From contig JAYZEN010000012.1 of assembly GCA_036337295.1 (NCBI GenBank), forward strand, positions 372,001-436,000: a stretch of DNA of 64,000 nt. The letters are read 5' to 3'. This stretch comes from Ketobacter sp036337295. GTDB lineage: Bacteria; Pseudomonadota; Gammaproteobacteria; Pseudomonadales; Ketobacteraceae. Made by a program: the position numbers and the translations under genes. This document shows, one piece after another, positions 8,874-17,118 of this stretch; the first letter of the stretch is position 1; the number at the start of each line of letters is the position of its first letter. Below the pieces are notes generated by a model. It saw only the letters and a program-made list of their open reading frames with translations, was not told the origin of the DNA and ran no database searches.

Positions 8874-9293
8874 ATGGATCGTCTGCTTGAGTTTACGATG
8901 AATCACCCCGAGCTGGTGGGTACCTTCGTGGTGTTGCTGGTGCTGTTCTTTGTGCTGGAATCCCGTCGCGGGGGCAAAACCGTGTCCAGCCAGCAGCTCA
9001 CCAACCTGATGAACAAGGATGAAGGGCTGGTGCTGGATGTGCGGGAAAGCAAGGAGTTCCGTGAGGGTCACATCACCGGTGCCCGCAATGTTCCCTACAG
9101 CAAATTGAAGGATAACCTGGGTGAAATCGACCAGTTCAAGGACAAGCCGGTGGTGTTGGTGTGTAAAATGGGTCAGCATGCCGGTGCGGCCGGTAAGATC
9201 CTGCACGGCGCGGGCTTCAAGAATGTTCTAAGATTATCCGGCGGTATCACTACCTGGAAATCAGATGGTCTACCCCTGGTGAAAGGTAAGTAA
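8874..9293 (+). CDS. Membrane-anchored rhodanese-like sulfurtransferase
   Basis: This is a 139-residue protein with one N-terminal membrane segment (about residues 15-30, LVGTFVVLLVLFFVL). A single cytoplasmic rhodanese domain follows (about 37-135). The persulfide-carrying loop is VCKMGQHAGAA with the active Cys; LVLDVRESKEFREGHITGA is the CH2A-type motif. It lies upstream of grxC and secB, the order seen in Pseudomonas-like genomes. The physiological sulfur acceptor is not known. Its stop codon lies in a short direct repeat (see 9287-9336). Confidence 0.93.
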   Translation: MDRLLEFTMNHPELVGTFVVLLVLFFVLESRRGGKTVSSQQLTNLMNKDEGLVLDVRESKEFREGHITGARNVPYSKLKDNLGEIDQFKDKPVVLVCKMGQHAGAAGKILHGAGFKNVLRLSGGITTWKSDGLPLVKGK

Positions 9294-9336
9294 TTTATTT
9301 AAAGATAAGTAATTTATTTGAAGGCGAGTAATTAAT
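9287..9336 (+). repeat. AT-rich direct repeat, 19-bp period
   Basis: TAAGTAATTTATTTAAAG at 9287-9304 recurs as TAAGTAATTTATTTGAAG at 9306-9323, followed by a partial copy (GAGTAATTAAT). The first copy contains the stop codon of the rhodanese gene, so the repeats supply tandem in-frame or near-frame stops. It probably arose by slippage. Confidence 0.8.
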
Positions 9337-9354
9337 CCTACACAGGTTGGAAGT

Positions 9355-9609
9355 ATGGTTGATGTTGTAATCTATACCACTCCGTGGTGCCCCTATTGTA
9401 TCCGAGCCAAGCATCTGTTGAAGGCCAAGGGCGCCGGGTTCACGGAAATCGATGTGAACGGTAAACCCAACCTGCGCCAGGAAATGGAAATTCGCAGCGG
9501 CGCCCATACTGTGCCGCAAATCTGGATCGGTGACACCCATGTCGGGGGATGCGATGACCTCTACGCGTTGGAACGCATGGGTAAGCTCGACCGCCTGTTG
9601 ACTGCCTAA
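9355..9609 (+). CDS. grxC: Glutaredoxin 3
   Basis: The 84-residue dithiol glutaredoxin reduces protein disulfides and glutathione mixed disulfides using GSH. The redox site is TTPWCPYCIRAKHLL (CPYC). The cis-Pro motif AHTVPQIWIG and the glutathione-binding GGCDDL close the thioredoxin fold. The length is standard for GrxC. It lies between the rhodanese and secB genes, about 60 bp from each, and is probably co-transcribed with them. Confidence 0.97.
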   Translation: MVDVVIYTTPWCPYCIRAKHLLKAKGAGFTEIDVNGKPNLRQEMEIRSGAHTVPQIWIGDTHVGGCDDLYALERMGKLDRLLTA

Positions 9610-9662
9610 GCCAAGCGGCAGCCCAGGCAACCACTCGAAGTATTACAGACTAGGTGATTAGA

Positions 9663-10142
9663 ATGACTGAACAAGCCGCTGGTCAACAGCCCCAGCAACA
9701 ATTTCAATTGCAGCGTATCTACCTGAAAGACCTGTCCTATGAAGCGCCAAAAACCCCGCTTCTGTTCAAGGAACAGTGGAAGCCGGATGTGAATCTGGAA
9801 ATGAACAACAGCGCTTCGGAAGTGGAAAGCGGCATCTATGAGGTGGTGCTGAAGGCCACCGTGACCGTGAAGAACGGTGACAACACTGCCTTCATCGCCG
9901 AAGTGTCCCAGGCTGGCCTGTTCCTGCTGCAGGGCGTGGAAGGCATCCAGAAAGAAGCCATCCTCAAAGGCGTCTGTGCCAACATCCTGTTCCCCTATGT
10001 ACGCGAAACCGTCTCCGACGTGGTGGCCCGCGGCACCTTCCCCCAGTTTTTGTTGCAGCCCATCAACTTTGAGGCCGCCTTTGCCGAGAACCTGCGCAAG
10101 CAACAGGAAAAGGCCCAGCAGGACGCGCAGCCGGCTCATTGA
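9663..10142 (+). CDS. secB: Protein-export chaperone SecB
   Basis: SecB is the tetrameric cytosolic chaperone that keeps preproteins unfolded and hands them to SecA. The protein is 159 residues from the ATG at 9663; a GTG nine bases earlier is in frame but less likely. Family blocks are FQLQRIYLKDLSYEAP, EVVLKATVTVKNGD, AFIAEVSQAGLF, NILFPYVRETVSDVVARGTF (SecA contact) and PQFLLQPINFEA. It ends the rhodanese-grxC-secB group and faces the convergent glycosyltransferase gene with no gap. The many exported and outer-membrane proteins encoded nearby are likely clients. Confidence 0.98.
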   Translation: MTEQAAGQQPQQQFQLQRIYLKDLSYEAPKTPLLFKEQWKPDVNLEMNNSASEVESGIYEVVLKATVTVKNGDNTAFIAEVSQAGLFLLQGVEGIQKEAILKGVCANILFPYVRETVSDVVARGTFPQFLLQPINFEAAFAENLRKQQEKAQQDAQPAH

Positions 10143-11351
10143 TCAGGCCAACAGTTCATCACACTGATTGGCGACGGCTTGCCCCAGGGTCACCTTGCTC
10201 AGGGCGGCGTGCTGCTGGGCATAGGCCTGGGCGTTCTGCCTGAGTTCGGTGGCGCCCAGGGTGTCATTCACCACGCGGGTAAACTGCTTAGCGGATTCCA
10301 CTTTGGTCACGATCTGCCCCAGCTTCAGCTGATGCAGGGTTTGGGCCGTCAGCAGCTGCTCCAGCTGGATGGGTAATACCAGCATGGGGGTGCCGGAAAG
10401 AATGCTTTCCAGGGTGGTGCCACTGTTGCCGTGACCGATAAACAGGTCAGCTTGCGCCATGGCGGCGGCCAGCTGAACCGGCTCCACACTGAACCTGAAG
10501 TGTTCCGATTGGTGGGCGGCCAGGCGCTTCTCATCGCCCCGCGGGCAGGCAATGTAGACATTGCCGTTGCAGTGGCTCAACCCCTCCACAATCGCATCAA
10601 ACTGGGGGTGACCCGGTTTCAGGTAGGCCAGGATTTTGGGTTGTGGCCCGGGGCCGAACTGCACCGGCTTATCGACGCCCGGGGCGCCGGACTTGTGGTA
10701 GTACAGGCCGTCTTGGCGGATATCCCCGTAAAGGTCGAATTCCGGTGGGGTGTTGATGATGGTACGCTCCACCGCGAACAGGTCGGCAATGTACTGGATG
10801 GGGGGTTGCCCCCGTTCGCCGAGCACCTGATTGATGGTGTGAACCACCCGTTGTTCTGACTGTTGGGCCGCACCGGCCTGGGACGGGTCTGTCAGCCAGC
10901 TGCGAATGGGGTGGCCCGGAACCGGTTGCCAGAAGCCGGCGCCCACCATGATTTTCTTGCAGGGCAGGTGGCGGGCGGCCAGGGCCGCAGTGGGGGAGTA
11001 GTCCATCAGCAACAGGTCAGGCTCCGCCAGTTCGATCAGGTTGGTCCAGGCCCGGGTGAGCCCTGTTAATTCTTCTGCGTGCAGATAGCCGGACAGCAAC
11101 AGGGTGTCCGCCAAGCTTAACACCGGCCGTTGCATGCGGATTTTAGGCAGGAACACCGGCGCCTGCAGCAGCTGTTGTCCATCCCCCCGAAAAAACGGTG
11201 CCGCTCTTGATAGATCCTTCAGGGCCAGGTAACAGTGGTAATCCCGCTCGTTCAGAGCCTGGGCAATGTGAGCCAAGCGGGCGATATGACCCAATTGCCC
11301 CCCTAATTCCCAGGTGCAGAGGACGGTTTTGCGGGATGGGGCGTGTGGCAT
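10143..11351 (-). CDS. Glycosyltransferase, GT1/UGT-like (MurG fold)
   Basis: The 402-residue protein looks like a GT-B glycosyltransferase. The N-terminal half begins VLCTWELGGQLGHIARLAHI, the usual Gly-rich acceptor-side loop with a GH motif. The C-terminal half carries the nucleotide-sugar motif around FIGHGNSGTTLESILSGTPM followed by VLPIQLEQL, close to the UGT/MGT signature HGGxGTTxEAL...P. It has no membrane segment. It stands alone, with no other sugar-biosynthesis gene nearby, so donor and acceptor are unknown; small-molecule or lipid glycosylation are both possible. Confidence 0.82.
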   Translation of the reverse strand: MPHAPSRKTVLCTWELGGQLGHIARLAHIAQALNERDYHCYLALKDLSRAAPFFRGDGQQLLQAPVFLPKIRMQRPVLSLADTLLLSGYLHAEELTGLTRAWTNLIELAEPDLLLMDYSPTAALAARHLPCKKIMVGAGFWQPVPGHPIRSWLTDPSQAGAAQQSEQRVVHTINQVLGERGQPPIQYIADLFAVERTIINTPPEFDLYGDIRQDGLYYHKSGAPGVDKPVQFGPGPQPKILAYLKPGHPQFDAIVEGLSHCNGNVYIACPRGDEKRLAAHQSEHFRFSVEPVQLAAAMAQADLFIGHGNSGTTLESILSGTPMLVLPIQLEQLLTAQTLHQLKLGQIVTKVESAKQFTRVVNDTLGATELRQNAQAYAQQHAALSKVTLGQAVANQCDELLA

Positions 11352-11506
11352 GAACGGGGCTACCTCAGTGGCTGGGGGCGTTGTTTACAGGCGCTATCAG
11401 GGGATTTTATGGTAATAGTGCAAGGGATGCAGAGACATATTATCTACTCTTGTGCAGTTAATGTGGGTAAAATCTGCGCTCTAATTCTCGCTAATGGAAT
11501 GTCGAC

Positions 11507-13069
11507 ATGAAAATAAGACCACATCATGGGGTGCCGCTTCTTCTGCTCTCGGCGGCGATATCAGAGCAGGTCTATGCCGAAGTCACCGCGCAGGACGATT
11601 TCGCCAGGACTCCGGTAGAGCAATCGGTGGTGATCAATGTATTGAACAACGATGAGTTCACCAACGAGCAAAGCTTCACTCCTTTTGTGCTGGTGGATGA
11701 CGGCGAGAGTGGTCTCAAACCGGCGGACAACGGGGAAGTCACGGTCAATAACGACGGCTCCATCACCTATACACCCAACGAAGGCTTTGAAGGTCAGGAC
11801 ACCTTCGAGTACGAAGTGGAAGACTCGGTGGATTACGGTACCGACGTCGCCCTGGTTACCGTTGTGGTGGGAGACGGTGGTATTCAGACTTTGGTGGGTG
11901 GAGAAAATGAAAAAACCACGGCCAACATGATTGAGTCAGTGTGTGATGCCTCCAACAGTGAAAACATTTCCCGTGAACTGAGCGAGTCCTGCGCCGAACT
12001 GGATGGGCTGTCCAATGATGAGCTGGCGGAGCTGGTCACCCAGATCAACCCTGAAGAAATCCTCATGGCCCGGCGCATGATGTCGGAGCTGAGCCGCAGC
12101 CAGACCCAGCGCATCTATTCCGGCCAGCAGTTGCTGCGCCAGGGTCTCAATCCCAGTCAGATCGTATTGAATGGCACCAGTATCCCGCTGGCAAATTACA
12201 AGGGGGGGGCCGCCTCTTCAGAGCAGCTTTCCCGTTTCGGTATTTTTGGCACCGTGCACATCGATCAGGTGGAGCACGATGCCAGCAGCCTGGAATCCGG
12301 TTATGAATCCGATTCCTATGGCGCGACCGTGGGGCTGGACTATCGTCTGCGGGCGGACCTGCATGTAGGCGCGGCGTTCGATGTGGTGACCCATGAGGTG
12401 GAATACGACGACAAGGGCGGTGAACTGGATTCCGATGTGTACAGTTTGACCGGGTACATGTCCTGGTTCCGCGATGCCTTAGGCGTGGACCTGCAGCTGG
12501 GCTATGCCAGTGGCACCATCGATACCCGCCGGATCATCACCATCCCCGATACGCAGGTGGTGAGTGGTGATACCGACAGTGATCAATGGAATTTAAGCAC
12601 CCAGGTGCAGTGGACCTTTGCCCGCGATGCCTGGACTTTGACACCCTACTTGCGGCTGGATTTCATTTCCACCGAAATCGATGCCTATGAGGAGCGCGGT
12701 GATAGCGCCTGGTTGATGGGTGTGGGTGACCAGGAGATGGATCAGCTGTCCACTACCTTGGGTCTGGAAGGCAGCTATGTGCTCAGCTATTCCTGGGGTG
12801 TTTGGGTGCCCGGCTTCAATCTCAGTATGATCAGTGAGAGCAATTCCGATTATTCTGCAGTGGAGTTTTCGCTGTTGGGTGATTCCAGCAGCAATGGGGA
12901 TTTCTCGCTGCAACCGGAATCGGAAGACAGCCTGTTCTATGAAGCGGAACTCAATTCAGTCCTGATCTTCGCCGGTGGTCTGTCCACTTTTGCTGCGATC
13001 AAAACCGTGGCGGGCTACGAGAACATTAACGCCTATCAGATCAACTTCGGTTTCAACTATGAGATGTAA
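11507..13069 (+). CDS. Autotransporter-like outer membrane protein with Ig/cadherin-like domain
   Basis: This 520-residue exported protein has a probable signal peptide (about residues 1-24, ending VYA). An Ig/cadherin-like repeat of the type found in large adhesins follows (about 25-125; VVINVLNNDEFTN, GSITYTPNEGFEGQDTFEYE). A short alpha-helical linker with two cysteines comes next, then a C-terminal barrel of about 280 residues with alternating aromatic strands (YGATVGLDYRLRADLHVGAA, WTLTPYLRLDFIS). The last residue is Met after NFGFNY rather than the usual Phe. The small passenger suggests a surface-displayed stalk rather than a toxin. It converges on the parA gene. Confidence 0.85.
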   Translation: MKIRPHHGVPLLLLSAAISEQVYAEVTAQDDFARTPVEQSVVINVLNNDEFTNEQSFTPFVLVDDGESGLKPADNGEVTVNNDGSITYTPNEGFEGQDTFEYEVEDSVDYGTDVALVTVVVGDGGIQTLVGGENEKTTANMIESVCDASNSENISRELSESCAELDGLSNDELAELVTQINPEEILMARRMMSELSRSQTQRIYSGQQLLRQGLNPSQIVLNGTSIPLANYKGGAASSEQLSRFGIFGTVHIDQVEHDASSLESGYESDSYGATVGLDYRLRADLHVGAAFDVVTHEVEYDDKGGELDSDVYSLTGYMSWFRDALGVDLQLGYASGTIDTRRIITIPDTQVVSGDTDSDQWNLSTQVQWTFARDAWTLTPYLRLDFISTEIDAYEERGDSAWLMGVGDQEMDQLSTTLGLEGSYVLSYSWGVWVPGFNLSMISESNSDYSAVEFSLLGDSSSNGDFSLQPESEDSLFYEAELNSVLIFAGGLSTFAAIKTVAGYENINAYQINFGFNYEM

Positions 13070-13073
13070 GGCG

Positions 13074-13820
13074 CTACTCAACGTCCGAGCGTAAGCGCTG
13101 CCACAATGCCTGATAGGCTTTTGCCGCCTGAGAACCGGCGGCAAAAGTCTGGATGGGCGCTCGATGAATCCCCATCTTTTCGAAATCGCTGGCATAGGGT
13201 ATGGCCACCGGTTCCTCATCGCCGATGATGTTTTTTGCGTCTTCCAACACGTCGTTATGAATCTTGCGGCGGCGATCCACCATGGTGAAAAACGGTTGCA
13301 GCTGCACGCGACGCCAGGCTTTTTTCTTCTGCAAAAATTCCCGTAACTGTTGATAGGAACGCAGGGACAACGGTGAAGGCAGCAATGGCACTGCTAAAAT
13401 GTCACAACTGGAAAACAGGCTTTCGGACAGTTTGGAGTATGCGGGAGCGCAGTCGAAGATCAGCAGCTTGTTGCGCTCGCTGAGGTCTTCCGTCAGTTTC
13501 TGCAGCAGGGCGCCGGATTTTTCCTGGTCTGCCAGCAGCAGTTCCAGTTTGCGCAGGCTCAGGTCGGCCGGGATCACCGAGAGGCGGGGCTGGGGGGTGT
13601 GCAGACGCAGTTTGCCAATGGGCACTTTGCCCTTGAACAGGTTCAGGGATTTTTGGGGGTGTTCGTCATCCACACCCAGATACCAGCTGGCACAACTTTG
13701 TGGATCAAGATCCCACAGCAGGGTGTTGACGCCGTCCTGGGCGGCCTGCCAGGCGATGTTGACGGCGGATGTGGTTTTACCCACACCGCCTTTCACGTTG
13801 AAAAAGGCGATTTTTTTCAT
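13074..13820 (-). CDS. ParA/MinD-family ATPase (orphan)
   Basis: This is a 248-residue P-loop ATPase of the ParA family. The deviant Walker A is FFNVKGGVGKTTSAVNIAW with its signature lysine, Walker A' is LLWDLDPQSCASWYLG, and Walker B is LLIFDCAP. No parB or parS-like gene lies beside it, and it has no N-terminal DNA-binding domain, unlike plasmid type Ia ParA. Orphan ParA proteins often position cargo such as chemoreceptor arrays, carboxysomes or pili. Here it is 4 bp from the convergent autotransporter gene and about 4 kb from the MSHA locus. Cargo is not known. Confidence 0.88.
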   Translation of the reverse strand: MKKIAFFNVKGGVGKTTSAVNIAWQAAQDGVNTLLWDLDPQSCASWYLGVDDEHPQKSLNLFKGKVPIGKLRLHTPQPRLSVIPADLSLRKLELLLADQEKSGALLQKLTEDLSERNKLLIFDCAPAYSKLSESLFSSCDILAVPLLPSPLSLRSYQQLREFLQKKKAWRRVQLQPFFTMVDRRRKIHNDVLEDAKNIIGDEEPVAIPYASDFEKMGIHRAPIQTFAAGSQAAKAYQALWQRLRSDVE

Positions 13821-13909
13821 GCATCTCTTCTGGTTTGCGCTCGTTGCCTTCCACTGTACTACAGAATGCGCTGCAAGTTGATGACGAAGGAAAGAGAATA
13901 GGGTGATTG

Positions 13910-14815
13910 CTAGAGGGAATAGAAGACATATAGCCCGTATTCTTCGTCGGGAAAACCGATCTCATCATCGTAATCGGACAGGTAAATCTGGCCGCCCCAG
14001 TGCCTGCCGGCATAGAAGTGAATTGAATAGGTCAGGTAGTCGTAGTCGTCGAAAATATCGTTGTCGGATTGCTGGTAATCGTAGCGGATGCCCAGTTCAA
14101 AATGGGTGCCCAACATGACTCTTGCGTCCAGCGCAGAGTAGCCGTGATCGTCGACGCCCACTGAGCTGTTGTCTTCCACCACGAAAAAATAACCCAGGGT
14201 TGCACTCAGGCTCAGCCGATGATGGCTGGCCATCCAGGTGGTTTCGGCGAACAATTGCCGGGCTCCGTTGCCCAGCCCTTCGTATTCATCGCCGTTGTCG
14301 TGCTGGTAGCCGAATCCGATGCTGCCCGCCAGCCAGAGGGTGTCCAGTGGGAGGAAGTAGTTGGCGAAGACTTCCACGTCGTTCCAGCCGGTAGTGTTGT
14401 CGCGCTCGCTGTCGGTTTCGACACCGCCGGTTTCGGCGCAATAATCCAGGGAATCCTGAGTCAGTTGTGTGTTCTGTACCAACCACCATTTTTGCAGGGG
14501 CGTAAGATTGTTGAGTTGATTGCAGGCCCGGGCCAGATTGGGATAAAGATTATTGAAAAAATATTCCCCATCGACGGCTTGCCAGGGCAGTGTCAGGGCA
14601 ATGTGCCAGTCTCCCCAATGCAGCCCCGGGGTCAGGGTGATGGAGTCGATGGTGGCGTCAAAGTCGTCGACCTCGAATTCAAAACGTTGTTCGGTCCGTT
14701 CTGCGCTGATGGCAAAGGTAGGGGAGAGGTCGGCCCCCTGAGCGGAGTGTACTGCCACCTGGCTGAACATGCCGGCGGCAATCAGCGTCGCCGGCAGACT
14801 TTTGTTGTTATGCAT
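13910..14815 (-). CDS. Putative outer-membrane beta-barrel protein
   Basis: I do not recognise a named family. The 301-residue protein has a signal peptide (about residues 1-28, ending near SAQGA). It then shows regular alternation of aromatic and polar residues typical of barrel strands (TLTPGLHWGDWHIALTLPW, LSLSATLGYFFVV), ending EYGLYVFYSL. It is acidic, with Asp/Tyr-rich turns (DYDYLTYSIHFYAG). It starts 18 bp after the DUF3106 gene on the same strand, so it may be the last gene of the ECF sigma operon and a target of that sigma factor. Confidence 0.72.
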   Translation of the reverse strand: MHNNKSLPATLIAAGMFSQVAVHSAQGADLSPTFAISAERTEQRFEFEVDDFDATIDSITLTPGLHWGDWHIALTLPWQAVDGEYFFNNLYPNLARACNQLNNLTPLQKWWLVQNTQLTQDSLDYCAETGGVETDSERDNTTGWNDVEVFANYFLPLDTLWLAGSIGFGYQHDNGDEYEGLGNGARQLFAETTWMASHHRLSLSATLGYFFVVEDNSSVGVDDHGYSALDARVMLGTHFELGIRYDYQQSDNDIFDDYDYLTYSIHFYAGRHWGGQIYLSDYDDEIGFPDEEYGLYVFYSL

Positions 14816-14833
14816 ACTGCTTTCGGTTTCCGG

Positions 14834-15334
14834 TTAGCGTTTGGAATTCATTCGACGTTTCAGGCGTTCTCGCAGGGCGCGGCGTTCTTCCGGTGTGGCA
14901 GAACGGAAACGTTCTTTCATGACGGCCCGTTCCCGCGGTGACAACGATTGCCAGCCGGAGCGCAGCTGTGTCCGTTCATCCGCCGGTAAAGCGCGGAACC
15001 AGCGATAGCGTTGCTTGATGGCCTCCTGGTGTTCAGCGGGCAAAGCCCGAAACGCCTGGAACCGTTGCTTAAGTTGGTCGCGGGTTTCCGGCGGCAGGGA
15101 TTGCCAGCGCTGGAAACGTTGCAGAATGCGTTGTTGTTGCTCTGTCGGCAGCGCCTGGAAGCGATTCGCCGCGGCCAACAATTGCTGTTGCCGATCGGTG
15201 TCCAGTTCGGACCATTCGCTTGCAAACGGTTGCAGCAACACGCGGCTCTCGGCAGGTAATGTCTGCCACTCTACGGATTCCGCCATTGCGGTTCCTCCCA
15301 GAAAAAGCAGTGTAATGACAAGCCAGTGTTTCAT
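14834..15334 (-). CDS. DUF3106 family exported protein
   Basis: This 166-residue protein has a signal peptide (LVITLLFLGGTAMA, about residues 1-18). A repeated, highly charged helical region follows in which the unit W/F-x-x-LPxExRxxLxQRFQ-x-F-R-A-LP recurs about seven times (FQRWQSLPPETRDQLKQRFQ, WFRALPADERTQLRSGWQSL, LSPRERAVMKERF). This is the DUF3106 signature. Such proteins are commonly encoded with an ECF sigma factor and a membrane anti-sigma, as here. The repeats resemble CpxP/Spy/ZraP-like helices, so a periplasmic sensing or chaperone role is an inference only. Confidence 0.85.
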   Translation of the reverse strand: MKHWLVITLLFLGGTAMAESVEWQTLPAESRVLLQPFASEWSELDTDRQQQLLAAANRFQALPTEQQQRILQRFQRWQSLPPETRDQLKQRFQAFRALPAEHQEAIKQRYRWFRALPADERTQLRSGWQSLSPRERAVMKERFRSATPEERRALRERLKRRMNSKR

Positions 15335-15585
15335 GGTGCTTGCTCCTCATTGTCATTTGGATCGGCCGTGGTTTGCTCCGTCTGCTGGGTATTGGCCAGG
15401 TCCATGGGGTCGAACAGATCTCCCTGCTGATCGCTGTATTCCATAAAATAATCCCAGAATTCTGCCGGTAGAGGTGCGCTATCCGCCCGTGCCAGGGTTG
15501 CGAACAGCAGGGCATACCAGAGCACTCCGGCTCTGCTGTGTCGGAATCGACGGTGTTGGAGTCGGCTGTCGCGAAGGTCAGGCAT
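15331..15585 (-). CDS. Small exported hypothetical protein of the ECF sigma cluster
   Basis: This is an 84-residue protein if started at the ATG at 15585; an earlier in-frame ATG at 15606 would add seven residues. A hydrophobic N-terminal segment (VLWYALLFATLARA) looks like a signal peptide. An acidic segment FWDYFMEYSDQQGDLFDPMD follows and then a Gln/Thr/Asp-rich tail. Genes of this kind, with a short DP-type acidic motif, sit between the anti-sigma and DUF3106 genes in related bacteria. It overlaps both neighbours by a few bases, so it is translationally coupled. Function unknown. Confidence 0.65.
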   Translation of the reverse strand: MPDLRDSRLQHRRFRHSRAGVLWYALLFATLARADSAPLPAEFWDYFMEYSDQQGDLFDPMDLANTQQTEQTTADPNDNEEQAP

Positions 15586-15898
15586 CGGGCACCTCGCCAA
15601 TGGCATCCAGCATTTCCCAATCCGCGAGCATCTCCGGATCCTCGCTCAGGTAATGATCGGTGAACAGGGCGGCAGGCGTCTGCGGCGCGGAGGGTTGGTG
15701 CAACGACCAGGGTATGGCAATCAGCAGCAGGATGGAGGCGGCTACGGCCATTGCCGGGCGCCAGGAACGCCGGGGCGGATGTTGTGCCTGCATGCGTATT
15801 TGCTGCAATTGCTGCAGCGTGTGCTCGTCCAATTCATCCAGGCTGCGATCCAGTGATCGGGCCAGGGTTTGTTGGAGTCTGCGGTCTTCTTCAGTCAT
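15578..15898 (-). CDS. Putative membrane anti-sigma factor (DUF3619-like)
   Basis: The 106-residue protein has a cytoplasmic N-terminal helical part (about 1-40, LDRSLDELDEHTLQQLQQIR), one membrane segment (about 48-65, AMAVAASILLLIAIPW) and a short periplasmic tail. It lies 15 bp downstream of the ECF sigma gene and overlaps the next gene. This topology and position are typical of a membrane anti-sigma that holds the sigma factor by its N-terminus. No ZAS zinc motif (HxxxCxxC) is present, so the assignment rests on context. Confidence 0.68.
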   Translation of the reverse strand: MTEEDRRLQQTLARSLDRSLDELDEHTLQQLQQIRMQAQHPPRRSWRPAMAVAASILLLIAIPWSLHQPSAPQTPAALFTDHYLSEDPEMLADWEMLDAIGEVPDA

Positions 15899-15913
15899 GG
15901 GCGATCTCCACGT

Positions 15914-16468
15914 TCATTCCTGTTGCAGTGCCTGGCGCACGCTGCGCATGGCTCGGTGTAAGTGAGACTTTACCGCGCCTTCGCTGCATTCCATGGCCTG
16001 TGCGGTGGCGTTCACATCCAGTCCTTCCCAGACTCGTAATAAAAATGCCTGTTGCTGGCGTATGGGCAGTTGCTCCACCTGTTGGATGACGGTTTCCACG
16101 TCCGCTGCGCGACTCAGCAAGTGCTCCGGGTTTTGCTCGCTGGGATCGGCGAAGTCTTCGATGCTGTCGTCCTCTGCTGGGTCTGTTGCGTCTGCGTCGG
16201 CTTTTTTCCAGGGCCTGAACCAGCGTTGGCTGCGTTGTTGCCGTCGATGCCAGTCCATGATCTGGTTCTGCAGGATGCGGTGGAACAGGGGTGGCCATTG
16301 CTCCGGACTTTGATCGCCGTAACTGCGACACAGTTTCAACATGGCGTCCTGCACAATGTCCAGCGCTTCCGCCTGATTGCGGGTGGCCAACAACGCCATG
16401 CGATAAGCACGGCGTTCCACGTTGGCGAGAAAGGCATTCAGATTCAGTGCGGCTACATTGCTGGTCAT
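15914..16468 (-). CDS. ECF-type RNA polymerase sigma factor
   Basis: This is a 184-residue sigma-70 family ECF factor. Region 2 is seen in YRMALLATRNQAEALDIVQD...PLFHRILQNQIMDWHRR, which contacts the -10 element and the core polymerase. Region 4 is LPIRQQQAFLLRVWEGLDVN followed by the helix-turn-helix ECSEGAVKSHLHRAMRSVR. A glutamate/aspartate-rich linker (DADATDPAEDDSIEDFADP) separates them. It heads a minus-strand cluster with the putative anti-sigma, a small exported protein, the DUF3106 protein and possibly the beta-barrel gene. An envelope-stress role is likely but inferred. Confidence 0.92.
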   Translation of the reverse strand: MTSNVAALNLNAFLANVERRAYRMALLATRNQAEALDIVQDAMLKLCRSYGDQSPEQWPPLFHRILQNQIMDWHRRQQRSQRWFRPWKKADADATDPAEDDSIEDFADPSEQNPEHLLSRAADVETVIQQVEQLPIRQQQAFLLRVWEGLDVNATAQAMECSEGAVKSHLHRAMRSVRQALQQE

Positions 16469-16493
16469 AGTGCGGGACTATAGCAGTTGCCGG

Positions 16494-17030
16494 TTATTGG
16501 TCGCCACCGTCACCCCAGCTGCGCTTGGTTGTTGCGCTGTAGGTTTTGCCGTTGTAGCCGGTAGCGTCCACCGTCCGCGTCTGAACCTGATTCTCGTGGT
16601 CGACACTGACGCTCACGTTTTTAGTGGCCACCTGACCGTTGGCGTTGGTGCGGCTCTGGCTGCGGACAAACCCATCCTCGGTTTTGGTGGTTTGCCGAAT
16701 AGAGGATACGGTGTCGCCGTTGGGGCGGGTGCCTTCCATGGTGCGGGTGTAGGTTTGTTTGGTGGCGTCGTACTGGCCCTGTACCTTACGGCTGGCGGTT
16801 TTGCCCTGGCCGGTGGTGATCTGGGTGGTGCGTTGGAAGTGGCCCTGGCCTGCCACTTGTTCCGTGGTCCGGCGCAGGCTGCGGTCGCCGGCGGTGCGGG
16901 TGACCTCAGTCTGAAAACTGTGGCGTTGGGCGTGGCGCAAGGTGTCGGCCTGCGCGCTGTTGATGAGGATGCCGCCAAGCAGGCAGGAACCCAGGATCAG
17001 TGAATTCAGTTTGGACGTATTCAGTTTCAT
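16494..17030 (-). CDS. Secreted Thr/Gln/Arg-rich hypothetical protein
   Basis: I do not recognise this 178-residue protein. It has a clear signal peptide (LILGSCLLGGILINSAQA, cut near residue 28). The mature part is low in hydrophobic residues and rich in Thr, Gln, Arg, Ser and Gly, with a loose repeat of the form R-T-x-E-x-x-x-x-x-G (RTTEQVAGQGHFQRTTQITT, KTYSATTKRSWGDGGDQ). That suggests an extended beta or disordered periplasmic or cell-surface protein. It lies directly upstream of the ECF sigma gene on the same strand (gap 25 bp), so it may share its transcript. Confidence 0.65.
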   Translation of the reverse strand: MKLNTSKLNSLILGSCLLGGILINSAQADTLRHAQRHSFQTEVTRTAGDRSLRRTTEQVAGQGHFQRTTQITTGQGKTASRKVQGQYDATKQTYTRTMEGTRPNGDTVSSIRQTTKTEDGFVRSQSRTNANGQVATKNVSVSVDHENQVQTRTVDATGYNGKTYSATTKRSWGDGGDQ

Positions 17031-17118
17031 GTTGATGCTCCGTTTTTTGGGTGGTGATACCGGTATTAACGCAGCAGGGGGAGATGGGTTTACCTTTCAT
17101 TGAAATTTTCTGATCAGG

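Noticed and set aside
13074..13820. Plasmid partition locus
   Set aside because: parA has no parB, parS-like repeats or replication gene beside it; flanks are chromosomal.
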